From Marinimicrococcus sp033875255 (GTDB taxonomy: Bacteria; Pseudomonadota; Alphaproteobacteria; Geminicoccales; Geminicoccaceae): a stretch of DNA of 64,000 nucleotides. Position 1 is the stretch's first letter. Every line of letters starts with the position of its first letter. The notes under the pieces were generated by a model that was not told the DNA's origin, did no database searches, and saw nothing but the letters and a program-made list of their open reading frames with translations. Where the stretch lies: positions 87,947-151,946 of the forward strand of contig JAWZSN010000012.1 of NCBI GenBank assembly GCA_033875255.1. Reading direction: 5' to 3'. A program made the position numbers and the translations under genes. Shown here piece after piece: positions 47,410 to 59,179 of this stretch.

Positions 47410-47634
47410 TCAGGCCTGCTCCACCGCCTGCGCCTCGTAGCCGGCCTCCTCGACGGCGGCCAGCAGCGTTTCCAGCGGCACCGGCCTGTCCAGCGTGACC
47501 TCCGCCCGCCCGAAGGCGAGATCGACGGCGACCTGGCGCACGCCCTCGACGTCCTCGAGGGCCTCCTGCACCGAAATGGTGCAGCCGGCGCAGCCCATGC
47601 CCTCGACGCGCAGCACGACCTTCGCTTCGCTCAT
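47410..47634 (-). CDS. Heavy-metal-associated (HMA) domain protein, CopZ-like
   Basis: A 74-residue single ferredoxin-like HMA domain. ATG at 47634 is used. Metal-binding GMGCAGC has cysteines C15 and C18, the GMxCxxC form that binds Cu(I) or similar soft metal. Such proteins are cytosolic metallochaperones for copper ATPases or repressors; no such partner is visible. It overlaps no gene but lies 36 bases after DUF192, at the end of a gsp-type operon. Confidence 0.85.
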   Translation of the reverse strand: MSEAKVVLRVEGMGCAGCTISVQEALEDVEGVRQVAVDLAFGRAEVTLDRPVPLETLLAAVEEAGYEAQAVEQA

Positions 47635-47670
47635 CACCAGCTTTCCCTTCTCGCCGCCTGCCGCCGGCAT

Positions 47671-48156
47671 TCAGTTTCCGCCATCGACACCGGGCGGGGG
47701 CTGCATCCAATCACCGATGGCGATACCCAGCCGGGCCGCCTCGCCGCCCTCGATCTCCAGGACCCACCGCGCCGGTCCACCGGAAGGTATATGGCGCTCG
47801 GAGAACGGCTCGGCACGCTCGTGGATGTGCCGGATCACGCCCTGCCCGTCGATGAACAGCAGGTCGAGGGAGAGCGGTGTGTTCTTCATCCAGAACACCA
47901 CCGGCGCCTCGTCCGCGAAGTCGAACAGCATGCCGTGACGCTCGGGCAGGCTCTCGCGGAACATCAGCCCGCGGGACCGCTCGGCGGGCGTGAGGGCGAG
48001 CTCGACGACAAGCTCGAGCGGGCCGCTCGCGGTCCGGACCACCAGCGGCACGGTCTCGCTCGCCCGGGCGAGGCCAGCCGCCGGCACGAGCAGAAGAGCC
48101 GCCAGCAGGCAACGTCGCCGCAGCTTTCCTTCCCCGAGCCTTCCCGCTGCCGCCAC
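47671..48156 (-). CDS. DUF192 family exported protein
   Basis: A 161-residue protein with a signal peptide ending ARASE near 33. DUF192 hallmarks: ELALTPAERSRGLMFRE, FDFADEAPVVFWMKNTPLSLDLLFID and the C-terminal HIPSGGPARWVLEIEGGEA. GTG start at 48156 follows GAGGGG. Function of DUF192 is not settled. It starts 10 bases after gspF, so it belongs to this operon. Confidence 0.85.
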   Translation of the reverse strand: MAAAGRLGEGKLRRRCLLAALLLVPAAGLARASETVPLVVRTASGPLELVVELALTPAERSRGLMFRESLPERHGMLFDFADEAPVVFWMKNTPLSLDLLFIDGQGVIRHIHERAEPFSERHIPSGGPARWVLEIEGGEAARLGIAIGDWMQPPPGVDGGN

Positions 48157-48166
48157 CGCCGTCCCC

Positions 48167-49372
48167 TCAAAAGGCCAGATCGTTGACGCTCACCACCGCC
48201 GTCAGGATCGAGGTGACGATGCCGCCCACCAGCACGCCCAGGAAGATCACCATCGCCGGCTCGATCACCGCCACCAGACGGGTGAGCCGGGTCGCCACGC
48301 GCTCCTCGAAACTGTCCGCCAGATGTGCCGCCACGGCGGCGAGCCTGCCGCTCTCCTCGCCGACCCGCAGCATCTTGAGGGCCAAGGGTGCGAGCACGTC
48401 GGCCTCGGCGAGGCAGGCTGCGAGGGTGCGGCCCTGGCGCACACCGGCCACCACCTCGTCGAAGGCGGCGCGGGCCGCCTGGTTGGCGATCATGTCGCGT
48501 ACCATGCCCAGCGCCTGCGGCAGGTCGAGCCCGCCGGCCATGAGCGTGGCCAGTCCGCGCATCGCCTGGGCGGTTACCCGCTCGCGGGCAAGCTTGCCGA
48601 GAAGCGGCGCGTTCAGGAGCCAGCGGTCGAGGGCGCCGCGCACGGCAGGCCGCGCCAGAAGCTGGCGGAGGATCAGCAGCAGCGCCAGGAGCCCCAGGAG
48701 GATCACCGGGCCCTGCTCGGTCAGGAGGTCGGCGGCAGCCAGGACGATGCGGGTGCTGCCGGGCAGCGCCTCGCCGGCATTGGCGAAGAGCGGCGCGAAC
48801 TTGGGCACCACCACGGTGAGCAGGATCGCCAGCGAGCCGAGCGAGGCCAGCAGCAGCACTGCCGGGTAGATCATCGCCGAGGTCAGGCGGCGCTGCAGCG
48901 CGTCGGCGCGCTCGCGCAGCACAGCGAGCTCGGCCGCCACCTGCTCGAGCCGCCCCGACGCCTCGCCGGCGCGGATCATGCTCGTATAGACCCGCGGAAA
49001 GGCGGCCGGATCGGCGGCCATCGCCTCGCTCAGCGCCTTGCCGCCGCGGACCGCGTCCAGCACCTCGGCAAGCGTGCGCTGCAGGCGGCGGTGGTCGGTC
49101 GCATCCACCAGCATGGCGAGCGCGCCCTCGACCGTCTGGCCGGCGCCCAGAAGCGTGGCGAACTCGCGGGTGAACTCGGTGACGGGCTTTTTCAGGCTGC
49201 GCGAGAACAGCCCGCCGGAACCGGCAGCGCGCGCCGCCATCGGCTCGGCGGCGATCGGGATGAGGCCGCCTTCCTGGAGGCGTGCCACCGCGCTGCGCGC
49301 GTCGGCGGCCTCGATCTCGCCGGTGACCGCCTCGCCGTCCGTGGTCAGGGCGCGGTAGCTGAAGAGCGCCAC
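48167..49372 (-). CDS. gspF: Type II secretion/type IV pilus platform protein (GspF/PilC)
   Basis: A 401-residue inner-membrane platform protein. Two homologous GspF domains with the FSRSLKKPVTEFTREFATLLGAGQ segment near 60 and LADSFEERVATRLTRLVAVIEPAMVIFLGVLVG near 350; three membrane helices at about 160-185, 210-230 and the C-terminus. It anchors the ATPase and drives pseudopilus or pilus assembly. Ten bases after gspE. Confidence 0.92.
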   Translation of the reverse strand: MALFSYRALTTDGEAVTGEIEAADARSAVARLQEGGLIPIAAEPMAARAAGSGGLFSRSLKKPVTEFTREFATLLGAGQTVEGALAMLVDATDHRRLQRTLAEVLDAVRGGKALSEAMAADPAAFPRVYTSMIRAGEASGRLEQVAAELAVLRERADALQRRLTSAMIYPAVLLLASLGSLAILLTVVVPKFAPLFANAGEALPGSTRIVLAAADLLTEQGPVILLGLLALLLILRQLLARPAVRGALDRWLLNAPLLGKLARERVTAQAMRGLATLMAGGLDLPQALGMVRDMIANQAARAAFDEVVAGVRQGRTLAACLAEADVLAPLALKMLRVGEESGRLAAVAAHLADSFEERVATRLTRLVAVIEPAMVIFLGVLVGGIVTSILTAVVSVNDLAF

Positions 49373-49382
49373 GCGGCTTTCC

Positions 49383-51227
49383 CTACCAGTCCTCGGTCAC
49401 GCGGCGCACTTCCTCCAGCGTCGTCTGGCCGGCCAGCGCCTTGCCGAGCCCGTCCACGAACATGGTGCGCATGCCGCGCTGCAGGGCCGCCTGGAGGATC
49501 TGCTGGGTCGAGGCACGCTGGCGCACCAGCTCGCGCACCGCGTCGTCCACCTCGAGGAACTCGAAGATGCCGATCCGCCCGACGAAGCCGACCTGCTCGC
49601 ATTTCGGACAACCCTGCTCGCGGTAGAGCGTGACCGGACCCTCCGTGGCGATCCCCGCTTCGGTGAAGAACTGCCGCTCCTCGGGCTCGGCCTCGTGGGC
49701 CTGCTTGCAGTGCGGGCAGAGGATGCCCACCAGCCGCTGGCCCACCACCCCGCGCAGCACCGAGGCCAGCAGATAGGGCTCCACGCCCATGTCGAGCAGG
49801 CGCGCCACGGCGCCCGCAGCGCTGTTGGTGTGCAGCGTGGTGAGCAGAAGATGGCCGGTGAGCGCGGCATGAACGGCGATCTCGGCGGTCTCGGCGTCGC
49901 GGGTCTCGCCGACCATCACGATATTGGGGTCGTGGCGGACCACCGAGCGCAGCACCCGGGCAAAGTCGAGGCCGATCTCCGGGCGCACCTGGATCTGCGC
50001 GATCCCGTCGATCTGGTACTCGACCGGATCCTCGATGCTGATGATCTTCTCGCTGTCGCGGTTGAGCTGACGAAGGGCGGCATAGAGTGTCGTGGTCTTG
50101 CCCGAGCCGGTCGGGCCGGTCACCAGGATCATGCCGTGCGGCGAGGCCAGCTGGCGGGCAAAGCGCTTCTCGACCTCCGCACCCAGCCCCAGCTCGTCGA
50201 AGGCCGCGCCGCGGTCGCTGGTGTCGAGCAGGCGGATCACCAGGCTCTCGCCGTGCATGGTGGGCGCGGTGGCGACGCGCAGGTCGACCCGCTTGTCCTG
50301 GAGCTGCAGGCGGGCACGACCGTCCTGCGGCAGGCGCCGCTCGGCGATGTCGAGACGCGCCAGGATCTTGATCCGCGAGACCACGGCGGCGGCGAGATGG
50401 GCCGGCGGTGCCGCAATCTCGCGCAGTCGCCCGTGCACGCGAAAGCGCACCCTGAGATGGTCGCGGAAGGGCTCGATGTGGATGTCGGAGGCGCGCATCC
50501 GCAGAGCGTCGGAGAGAAGCTGGTTGACCAGCCGCACCACCGGCGCCTCCTGGGCGATGTCCTTAAGCCGGTCGACGTCGCCGCCGGCCTCGCCGGGCTC
50601 CACCCCCAGATCGTCGACAATCCGCTGCAGGGCAGCGCCGCGCCCGTCATGCCAGCGGGCGAGCGCGGCCTCGATGTCCTCCGGCGAGGCCACCGCCGGA
50701 TCGACCGGCAGGCCGGCCGCCAGCTGCAGCGCCTTGAGCCCGTAGCTGTCGGCCGGATCGGCGGTGGCGACCAGCAGCCGGCCGTCCTCGACGGCAAGCG
50801 GCGCCAGGCGCACCTGTCGCAGGAAGCGGGCCGAGAGCTGCGCGACCTCGGGGGGCTGCTCGGGGAAATCCTCGGCCCGCAGATGCCGCAGCCCGGACAC
50901 CTCGGCAGCCGTGGCAGCCCACAGCGCGCCGTTCACCAGCCCTAGCCGGGCGAGCAGGGCGGGCAGCGGCTCCAGGCCCTCGGCGGCCGCCAGCATGGCG
51001 CGCCGCGCCTCGGTGAGATCCAACCGATCGCGCTCGACCAGCCGCTGGAGGACAGGATGGAGGACGACACCTTCCGTCGGCGCGAGATTGCTTCCCGTCG
51101 GCCCCAGCTTGCTCGGCAGGGCGGCGGGACGGCGGAAGGAGGGTATGCGCGGCAGGGCCATCGGCAGCGGTCTCGAAATCCCGTTTCGGCCGGACGGCGC
51201 CCGGCCCTCGACGTGCAGGCGGAACAT
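49383..51227 (-). CDS. gspE: Type II secretion/type IV pilus assembly ATPase (GspE/PilB)
   Basis: A 614-residue assembly ATPase. N-terminal GspE_N domain (about 40-190), nucleotide core with Walker A GPTGSGKTTT near 345, Asp box VRHDPNIVMVGETRD, His box GHLLLTTLHTN, and the zinc site CPHC ... CPKC (near 505 and 540). ATG 51227 with CAAGG five bases upstream; an ATG at 51161 (MALPRIPSF) is an alternative. No other secretion genes follow, so it may drive an incomplete or split machinery. Confidence 0.9.
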   Translation of the reverse strand: MFRLHVEGRAPSGRNGISRPLPMALPRIPSFRRPAALPSKLGPTGSNLAPTEGVVLHPVLQRLVERDRLDLTEARRAMLAAAEGLEPLPALLARLGLVNGALWAATAAEVSGLRHLRAEDFPEQPPEVAQLSARFLRQVRLAPLAVEDGRLLVATADPADSYGLKALQLAAGLPVDPAVASPEDIEAALARWHDGRGAALQRIVDDLGVEPGEAGGDVDRLKDIAQEAPVVRLVNQLLSDALRMRASDIHIEPFRDHLRVRFRVHGRLREIAAPPAHLAAAVVSRIKILARLDIAERRLPQDGRARLQLQDKRVDLRVATAPTMHGESLVIRLLDTSDRGAAFDELGLGAEVEKRFARQLASPHGMILVTGPTGSGKTTTLYAALRQLNRDSEKIISIEDPVEYQIDGIAQIQVRPEIGLDFARVLRSVVRHDPNIVMVGETRDAETAEIAVHAALTGHLLLTTLHTNSAAGAVARLLDMGVEPYLLASVLRGVVGQRLVGILCPHCKQAHEAEPEERQFFTEAGIATEGPVTLYREQGCPKCEQVGFVGRIGIFEFLEVDDAVRELVRQRASTQQILQAALQRGMRTMFVDGLGKALAGQTTLEEVRRVTEDW

Positions 51228-51467
51228 AGCAACCTTGGCGCTCCCGTACAGCGGAGGCGGGCGACAGGTCGCAGGTACCGTCTGCAGGCAAAGGGTGGCG
51301 CGTTCCGGCTAGCGGGATCTTAACGCCCGGGGCGGCAGGTCTCCCTCTATGGCCTGCAGCATACTCCGGTGGCATGCGGCCCGAAACGCGTCGCCACAAT
51401 GATCCCCAGCTTCTACCAAAGTGAATCAAGAGCTTGACCCACGTTCGCGTCTCGGTTCCACAACGAG

Positions 51468-51500
51468 TCGCACATGGTTGCCCACAGGCCTGTGGAAAAC
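51468..51500. repeat. DnaA-box-like repeat, copy 1
   Basis: A 33-base element: TCGCACATG then TTGCCCACA, GGCC and TGTGGAAAAC. The last two parts form an inverted pair of DnaA-box-like 9-mers 4 bases apart. 29 of 33 bases match copy 2. Confidence 0.7.
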
Positions 51501-51591
51501 GTTGTCCGCCAAGGTGGGCAGGGCCGTTGTCGCAACGGCAAGGCGCGCATGCCGCAGGGCCTGGCGCCAAATGCGAGAAGCAAGCGAAAAC

Positions 51592-51613
51592 CCGCGGCGG
51601 CCGCGGCTTTTTT
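51592..51613 (+). terminator. Terminator-like hairpin in a non-coding region
   Basis: CCGCGG-CGG-CCGCGG (51592-51606) followed by C and six T residues; preceded by AAAA, so it could also work on the minus strand. No coding gene lies upstream on the plus strand in this interval, which raises the possibility of a small RNA. Confidence 0.45.
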
Positions 51614-51682
51614 CCCTCCACATGCAGAGCCTCAAGGGAATCAAACGCTTGCTGCCAACTGCTCCGAAGCTGTCACATCGAC

Positions 51683-51715
51683 TCGCACATGATTATCCAC
51701 AAGCCTGTGGAAAAC
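51683..51715. repeat. DnaA-box-like repeat, copy 2 (perfect TTATCCACA)
   Basis: The second 33-base copy, 215 bases from copy 1. It contains the consensus DnaA box TTATCCACA at 51693-51701 and, after AGCC, the inverted box TGTGGAAAA. Differences from copy 1 are transitions at four positions. Confidence 0.75.
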
Positions 51716-51813
51716 CTCCCGCGGCGGCCGTTGCGGCACCGTGGCGCTTGGTCTCGGCGGCCGGCTGCCGCTAGAGGAAGGACCACACCGGACCACGGGG
51801 ACGAGGAGCAGCC

Positions 51814-52740
51814 GTGAGCGACGAGGATGGCCGGCTGCGTCGGCTCGCATCGACAGCCAGCCTCGCCGTGGCGGTGCTGCTGACGGCACTCAAGCTGGCT
51901 GCCGCGCTGCTGACCGGATCGGTGGCGATTCTCTCCTCGCTGGTCGACAGCGTGGCCGACATCGCCGCCTCGGCCATCACCTTCTTCTCGGTGAGGCTGG
52001 CGCAGCAGCCGCCCGACCGGCGCCACCGCTTCGGCCACGGCAAGGCGGAATCGCTGAGCGCGCTCGCCCAGGCGGCCCTGGTCGGCGGCGCTGCGCTGTT
52101 CGTGCTGGTCGAGGCGATCAGGCGGGTGGTCGAGCCCGAGCCGGTCCGCGCCGGGCTCTGGGGCCTCGGAACCATGGCGTTCGCCCTCACGGCCACCCTC
52201 CTCCTCGTGCTGTTCCAGGGACGGGTGGTGCGGCTCACCGGCTCGCAGGCCATCGCCGCCGACCGGCTGCACTATCAAAGCGACTTCCTGAGCGGTGCGG
52301 CGGTCATCGGCTCGCTGCTGGCCAGCGAGCTATTGGGCCTGTGGTGGGCCGATCCGCTGTTCGGCGTGGGCATCGCGCTGTGGCTGCTGCACAGCGCCTG
52401 GCGGATCGGCCACGAGGCGGTCCACGTCCTCATGGATCACGAGCTGCCGGCTGCCGACCGCGAGCGGATCAAGGCCATCGTCACGGCCCATCCCGAGGTC
52501 GAGGACCTGCACGACCTGCGGACGCGCGGGGCCGCCGGCACGCGGTTCATCGAGTTTCACATCGAGATCGACGGCGAGATGAGCGTCCACGCGGCGCACC
52601 GGGTCACCGACGCCCTCGAGCGGGAGCTGGCCGACGCCTTCCCCGACAGCGAGATCATCATCCACCAGGAGCCGGCCGGACTCGAGGACGACCGCCTCGA
52701 CCACCGCATCGCCGCCACGAGAACGCGAACCGGGGCCTAG
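51814..52740 (+). CDS. Cation diffusion facilitator (FieF/CzcD family)
   Basis: A 308-residue CDF transporter; GTG start after GAGGAG. Six hydrophobic helices. The transport site matches FieF: D45 and D49 in SSLVDSVADI, H154 and D158 in LHYQSDFL. RRHRFGHGKAESL is the conserved cytoplasmic entry motif. The C-terminal soluble domain is about residues 205-290. Proton-coupled export of Zn, Fe, Co or Cd. Confidence 0.9.
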   Translation: MSDEDGRLRRLASTASLAVAVLLTALKLAAALLTGSVAILSSLVDSVADIAASAITFFSVRLAQQPPDRRHRFGHGKAESLSALAQAALVGGAALFVLVEAIRRVVEPEPVRAGLWGLGTMAFALTATLLLVLFQGRVVRLTGSQAIAADRLHYQSDFLSGAAVIGSLLASELLGLWWADPLFGVGIALWLLHSAWRIGHEAVHVLMDHELPAADRERIKAIVTAHPEVEDLHDLRTRGAAGTRFIEFHIEIDGEMSVHAAHRVTDALERELADAFPDSEIIIHQEPAGLEDDRLDHRIAATRTRTGA

Positions 52741-52852
52741 CGCCGGCCGCGAGGCGCCTGCCGGTTGCGGGCACGCGGCAGACGCCTTGCGGCGCGAGCC
52801 GCTTGACCGGCCGGAAGGCTCGGCTACTCTCCGCTTCGGCCGACGATCGCTT

Positions 52853-53060
52853 GTGGGAGAGATCGCCGTTCCGGCACAGGCCGGGACGGCGGCGCCGAAG
52901 GAGCAACCGCCCCGGAAACTCTCAGGCCAAAGGACCGCGAGCGAGCTGGCCCTCTGGAGAGCGGGTGCCCATGGCACCCCACCGAAGGGGAGGAGTCCGG
53001 CGAGCGATCGCCGGATCCATAATCTCTCAGGTCGCGGACAGAGGGGGCAGGAACGCACGG
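52853..53060 (+). ncRNA. Tandem glycine riboswitch
   Basis: Two consecutive glycine aptamers. Aptamer 1 (about 52855-52945): GGGAGAGA, CGCCGAAGGAGCAA, and GGAAACTCTCAGGCCAAAGGAC. Aptamer 2 (about 52948-53050): CCTCTGGAGAGC, CACCGAAGGGG, and TAATCTCTCAGG with closing ACAGAGGGGG. The order and the short linker are those of the classic cooperative gcv riboswitch. It lies 40 bases before gcvT; glycine binding should turn the operon on. Confidence 0.95.
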
Positions 53061-53100
53061 CAGAGGGCCGCGCGTCTGCTCAGCCTCGGAGGCCCGACTT

Positions 53101-54195
53101 GTGAGCCAGCCACGCCGCACGCCCCTCTACGACCTGCACCGCGAGCTCGGTGGCCGCATGGTGGACTTCGCCGGCTGGGAGATGCCGGTCCAGTACCCCG
53201 CCGGCATCATCGCCGAGCACACGCACTGCCGCACCAAGGCTGCCCTGTTCGACGTCTCGCACATGGGCCAGGTGCTGGTGCGCGGGGCAGAGCCGGCGAC
53301 GGCGATGGAGCGGCTGGTGCCCGGCGCTCTCCAGAGCCTCAAGCCCGGCCAGTCCCGCTACACCGTCTTCACCAACGAGGAAGGCGGCATCCTCGACGAT
53401 CTCATCGTCAGCAATGCCGGCGATCATCTCTTCGTCGTCGTCAATGCCGGCTGCCGCGAGCAGGACGTGGCCCACATGAAGGCCGGGCTGGCGGACTGCG
53501 AGGTCGAGGAGCTGACCGACCGCGGACTCCTGGCCCTGCAGGGCCCGGCGGCTGCTGCGGTGCTCGGGCGCCTGGCGCCCGAGGCCGCCTCGCTCAGGTT
53601 CATGCAAAGCGCGCTGATGGATGTAGGCGGGGTGTCCTGCCGGGTCTCGCGGCTGGGCTATACTGGCGAGGACGGGTTCGAGATCTCGGTGCCCGCCGAC
53701 TGGGCAGCCAAGCTCGCCCGCACGCTGCTGGCGGCCGAGGAGGTCGAGCCGGCGGGCCTGGGGGCGCGCGATTCGCTGCGCCTCGAGGCCGGCCTTTCCC
53801 TCTACGGCCACGACATCGACACCACCACCACGCCCGTCGAGGCGCAGCTCGCCTGGACGATCGCCAAGCGGCGCCGCGAGGAAGGCGGCTTTCCCGGCGC
53901 CGCCGTGATCCAGCGCCAGCTCTCCCAGGGTCCGGCGCGCAAGCTTGTGGGAATCCTGCCCGAGGGCCGCGCCCCGGCGCGCGAGGGCACCGAGATCCGC
54001 GACGGCCAGGGCCGCAGCGTCGGCCGGCTGACCAGCGGCGGCTTCGCGCCGAGCCTCGGACGGCCGGTGGCGCTGGGCTATGTCGAGACGGCCTGCGCCG
54101 AGCCCGACACGGCGCTCGAGCTGATCGTCCGCAACAAGCCGGTGCCGGCCCGGGTGGCCGCCCTTCCCTTCGTCCCGCACCGCTACAACCGCTGA
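53101..54195 (+). CDS. gcvT: Glycine cleavage system T protein (aminomethyltransferase)
   Basis: A 364-residue T protein, GTG start with GGAGG at 53088-53092. Family motifs are [28 protein letters not shown] (region 4-31), [14 protein letters not shown] near 46, and [21 protein letters not shown] near 220. It transfers the methylene group from H protein to tetrahydrofolate and releases ammonia. Controlled by the glycine riboswitch just upstream. Confidence 0.96.
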   Translation: MSQPRRTPLYDLHRELGGRMVDFAGWEMPVQYPAGIIAEHTHCRTKAALFDVSHMGQVLVRGAEPATAMERLVPGALQSLKPGQSRYTVFTNEEGGILDDLIVSNAGDHLFVVVNAGCREQDVAHMKAGLADCEVEELTDRGLLALQGPAAAAVLGRLAPEAASLRFMQSALMDVGGVSCRVSRLGYTGEDGFEISVPADWAAKLARTLLAAEEVEPAGLGARDSLRLEAGLSLYGHDIDTTTTPVEAQLAWTIAKRRREEGGFPGAAVIQRQLSQGPARKLVGILPEGRAPAREGTEIRDGQGRSVGRLTSGGFAPSLGRPVALGYVETACAEPDTALELIVRNKPVPARVAALPFVPHRYNR

Positions 54196-54208
54196 GGAGC
54201 AAGGCGTC

Positions 54209-54583
54209 ATGGCGCTTTATTTCACCAAGGATCACGAGTGGCTCAAGGTCGAGGGCGACATCGCCACGGTCGGCATCAGCCAGCATGCCCAGGAACAGCT
54301 GGGCGACGTGGTGTTCGTCGAGGTCCCCGAGGCGGGCAAGAGCCTGAGCAAGGGCGACGAGGCGGCGGTCGTCGAGAGCGTGAAGGCGGCAAGCGAGGTC
54401 TATGCGCCCGTCAGCGGCGAGGTGGTCGAGGCCAACGAGGCCCTCGCCGACCAGCCGGGCCTGGTGAACGAGGATGCCGAGGGCGGCGCCTGGTTCTTCA
54501 AGCTGCGCCTCGCCGACAAGGGCGAGCTCGAGGGGCTCATGGACCGCGACGCCTACCAGGCCTTCGTCGACAGCCTCGACTGA
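54209..54583 (+). CDS. gcvH: Glycine cleavage system H protein
   Basis: A 124-residue H protein, normal length. Lipoylated lysine K59 in [12 protein letters not shown], and the N-terminal [13 protein letters not shown] motif. Shuttles the aminomethyl group between P and T proteins. 13 bases after gcvT. Confidence 0.96.
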   Translation: MALYFTKDHEWLKVEGDIATVGISQHAQEQLGDVVFVEVPEAGKSLSKGDEAAVVESVKAASEVYAPVSGEVVEANEALADQPGLVNEDAEGGAWFFKLRLADKGELEGLMDRDAYQAFVDSLD

Positions 54584-54629
54584 GCCTGCCGTCCCGGCAC
54601 CCCACGCCCAGCCTTCGGGAAGCGAATCG

Positions 54630-57524
<2,895 letters not shown>

Positions 57525-57547
57525 CGGCCCGGGGCTTCACGCACCGC

Positions 57548-57586
57548 ACGGGCGGCGCGGCTCCCGCGAGGGAGCCCGCCGCCCGT
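57548..57586. terminator. Strong hairpin between convergent gcvP and HNH genes
   Basis: ACGGGCGGCGCGGCTCCC, loop GCGA and GGGAGCCCGCCGCCCGT form a 17-base-pair stem with one bulge. Only three T residues follow on the plus strand, so it is probably a weak, bidirectional terminator. Confidence 0.5.
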
Positions 57587-57593
57587 CGGCGTT

Positions 57594-58508
57594 TCAGGGC
57601 TTGAAGACGTGCTCGCGGTGGTAGCGGAGGAAGGCAGGCGCGGGCCGGAACGCCGGGTTGTCCGGCAGGAACAGGGAACCGTCCGGGCGGAACAGCCGGC
57701 GAGCCGGCTCCGGGAGGCCCTGCCCCGTCACCAGAAGGCCATGGTCCTCGCCCACCGAGATGAGGCCGCGGTCGAACATCCAGTGCACGGTGCGGCTGAG
57801 AGCCAGCCCGTTGCGCACCGTATCGGGACCGTGCTGGGCCACCGGCCGGATATGCGCCGCCTCCACCTCGGCCCGTCCGCCACCGTTGATGACCTTGAGC
57901 CCGGTGAAGGCGCAGGTCTTTCCGTAAGCCTCCTGCACGGCTCGCTGGAACGCCGCGTCCCGGTAAGGCCGGGCCACCAGACGCTCGATGATAGGGTGCA
58001 CCTCGGCTTCGGGCCCGAGGAACGGCGCGGGCGCCTCGGCGAGGCCGACAGACGCCTGGACGGGAGGTTCGACGGCCTCCCATCCGACGGTGAGGCCGGC
58101 GGCACAGATGGCCGCGAACTCCTCGTCCTGGAGGAGGCGCACGGCCCTGCCGGCGAGACCGCGGTTGGTGCTGCCGTCGGTCTTGCTCAGGCGGCGCTCG
58201 TAGGTGCCGCCCGCCTCCCGGAAGGGCACGGGACGCGCAAAATCGAGATAACTATCGATGCGGGCGTAGTAGAAGCCCTCTTGCGCCGGGTCCTTCTCCA
58301 CGGAAGTGATCCTCGCCGTGGCGAAATAGGCCATGCGGCCGCTTCGGTCGGAATCGCCCACCGTGCGCCGTCCGGGCTCGTAATAGACGATGAAGTCGCC
58401 CACCGCGGCCTCGATGGCCCCGAGGTAGGAGGCGGGAAAATGATACCGCTCGTACGGATCGTCGTCGTAGACCGAGCCGGGCTTGTGCGTGAGTACCGCC
58501 TTGGCCAT
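57594..58508 (-). CDS. HNH endonuclease
   Basis: A 304-residue protein with a C-terminal HNH domain: TCAFTGL, EAAHIRPVAQHGPDTVRNGLALSRTVHWMFDRGLISV (region about 200-250) containing the H, N and H residues of the beta-beta-alpha-metal site. The N-terminal 150 residues resemble a DNA- or base-sensing domain (YYARIDSYLDFARPVPFRE) but I cannot name it. Such stand-alone HNH proteins are often restriction-like or defence-related. No methyltransferase is nearby. Confidence 0.8.
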   Translation of the reverse strand: MAKAVLTHKPGSVYDDDPYERYHFPASYLGAIEAAVGDFIVYYEPGRRTVGDSDRSGRMAYFATARITSVEKDPAQEGFYYARIDSYLDFARPVPFREAGGTYERRLSKTDGSTNRGLAGRAVRLLQDEEFAAICAAGLTVGWEAVEPPVQASVGLAEAPAPFLGPEAEVHPIIERLVARPYRDAAFQRAVQEAYGKTCAFTGLKVINGGGRAEVEAAHIRPVAQHGPDTVRNGLALSRTVHWMFDRGLISVGEDHGLLVTGQGLPEPARRLFRPDGSLFLPDNPAFRPAPAFLRYHREHVFKP

Positions 58509-58621
58509 GCCATTCCGCGCTCCGTCCCCCCAGGCGCGGCCAGGCTATAGCTGCCATCGACTTCCCGGCAAGCCTCCCTCTCCCCTTTGCCCGCACCGGC
58601 GGCGCGCGCTAGGAAGGCTGC

Positions 58622-59179
58622 ATGACACTCCTCAAGATCGCCCGACTGGGCCACCCCGTCCTGCTGCAGCCGGCCATGCCGGTTGCCGACCCGCGCGCGC
58701 CGGAGATGCAGCGTCTCGCCGCAGACATGGTGGAGACCATGCTGGACGCACGCGGGCTGGGGCTCGCGGCACCGCAGGTCCACCAGAGCCTGCGGCTGCT
58801 GGTGGCGCTGCCCATCGCCGCCCGGGAGGAGCCGCGCGACGTGGCGCCCCTCGTGCTCTTCAACCCGGAGCTCGAGCCCGCGGGCGAGGAGCGCGAGGAG
58901 GGGCTGGAGGGCTGCCTCTCCATCCCCGGTCTGCGCGGCTTCGTTCCCCGCTGGCGGACCGTGCGATGGCGCGGCCTCGATTTCGCCGGCGAGCCGGTGG
59001 AGGGTGTGGCCGAGGGCCTCTTCGCCCGGGTGCTCCAGCACGAGGTCGATCACCTGGATGGAATTCTCTACCTCGCGCGCATGAGCGACACGCGCCGTCT
59101 CGCCTTCGAGGCCGAGCTTCCCCATCTCATGGAATGGATGGACGAGCACAGCAGCGGGGGAGACGGCGCCGATGAGTGA
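58622..59179 (+). CDS. def: Peptide deformylase
   Basis: A 185-residue deformylase. Motif 1 GLGLAAPQ (45-52), motif 2 EGCLS with C98, motif 3 H140-EVD-H144 (QHEVDHLDG). These form the metal site. Removes formyl from nascent proteins. Its end overlaps the COQ9 gene by 8 bases. The start ATG is at the first Met; this is probably a second deformylase if the genome has a canonical def-fmt pair elsewhere, which I cannot see. Confidence 0.92.
   Translation: MTLLKIARLGHPVLLQPAMPVADPRAPEMQRLAADMVETMLDARGLGLAAPQVHQSLRLLVALPIAAREEPRDVAPLVLFNPELEPAGEEREEGLEGCLSIPGLRGFVPRWRTVRWRGLDFAGEPVEGVAEGLFARVLQHEVDHLDGILYLARMSDTRRLAFEAELPHLMEWMDEHSSGGDGADE

Larger units (their letters stand above)
51228..51813. 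other. 586-base intergenic region with DnaA-box pairs and a terminator-like hairpin
   Basis: A long non-coding stretch between the divergent gspE and cation transporter genes. It holds the two DnaA-box-like repeats (51468-51500, 51683-51715) and the hairpin at 51592-51613 listed separately. Short open frames here have no ribosome-binding sites or motifs. Confidence 0.7.
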
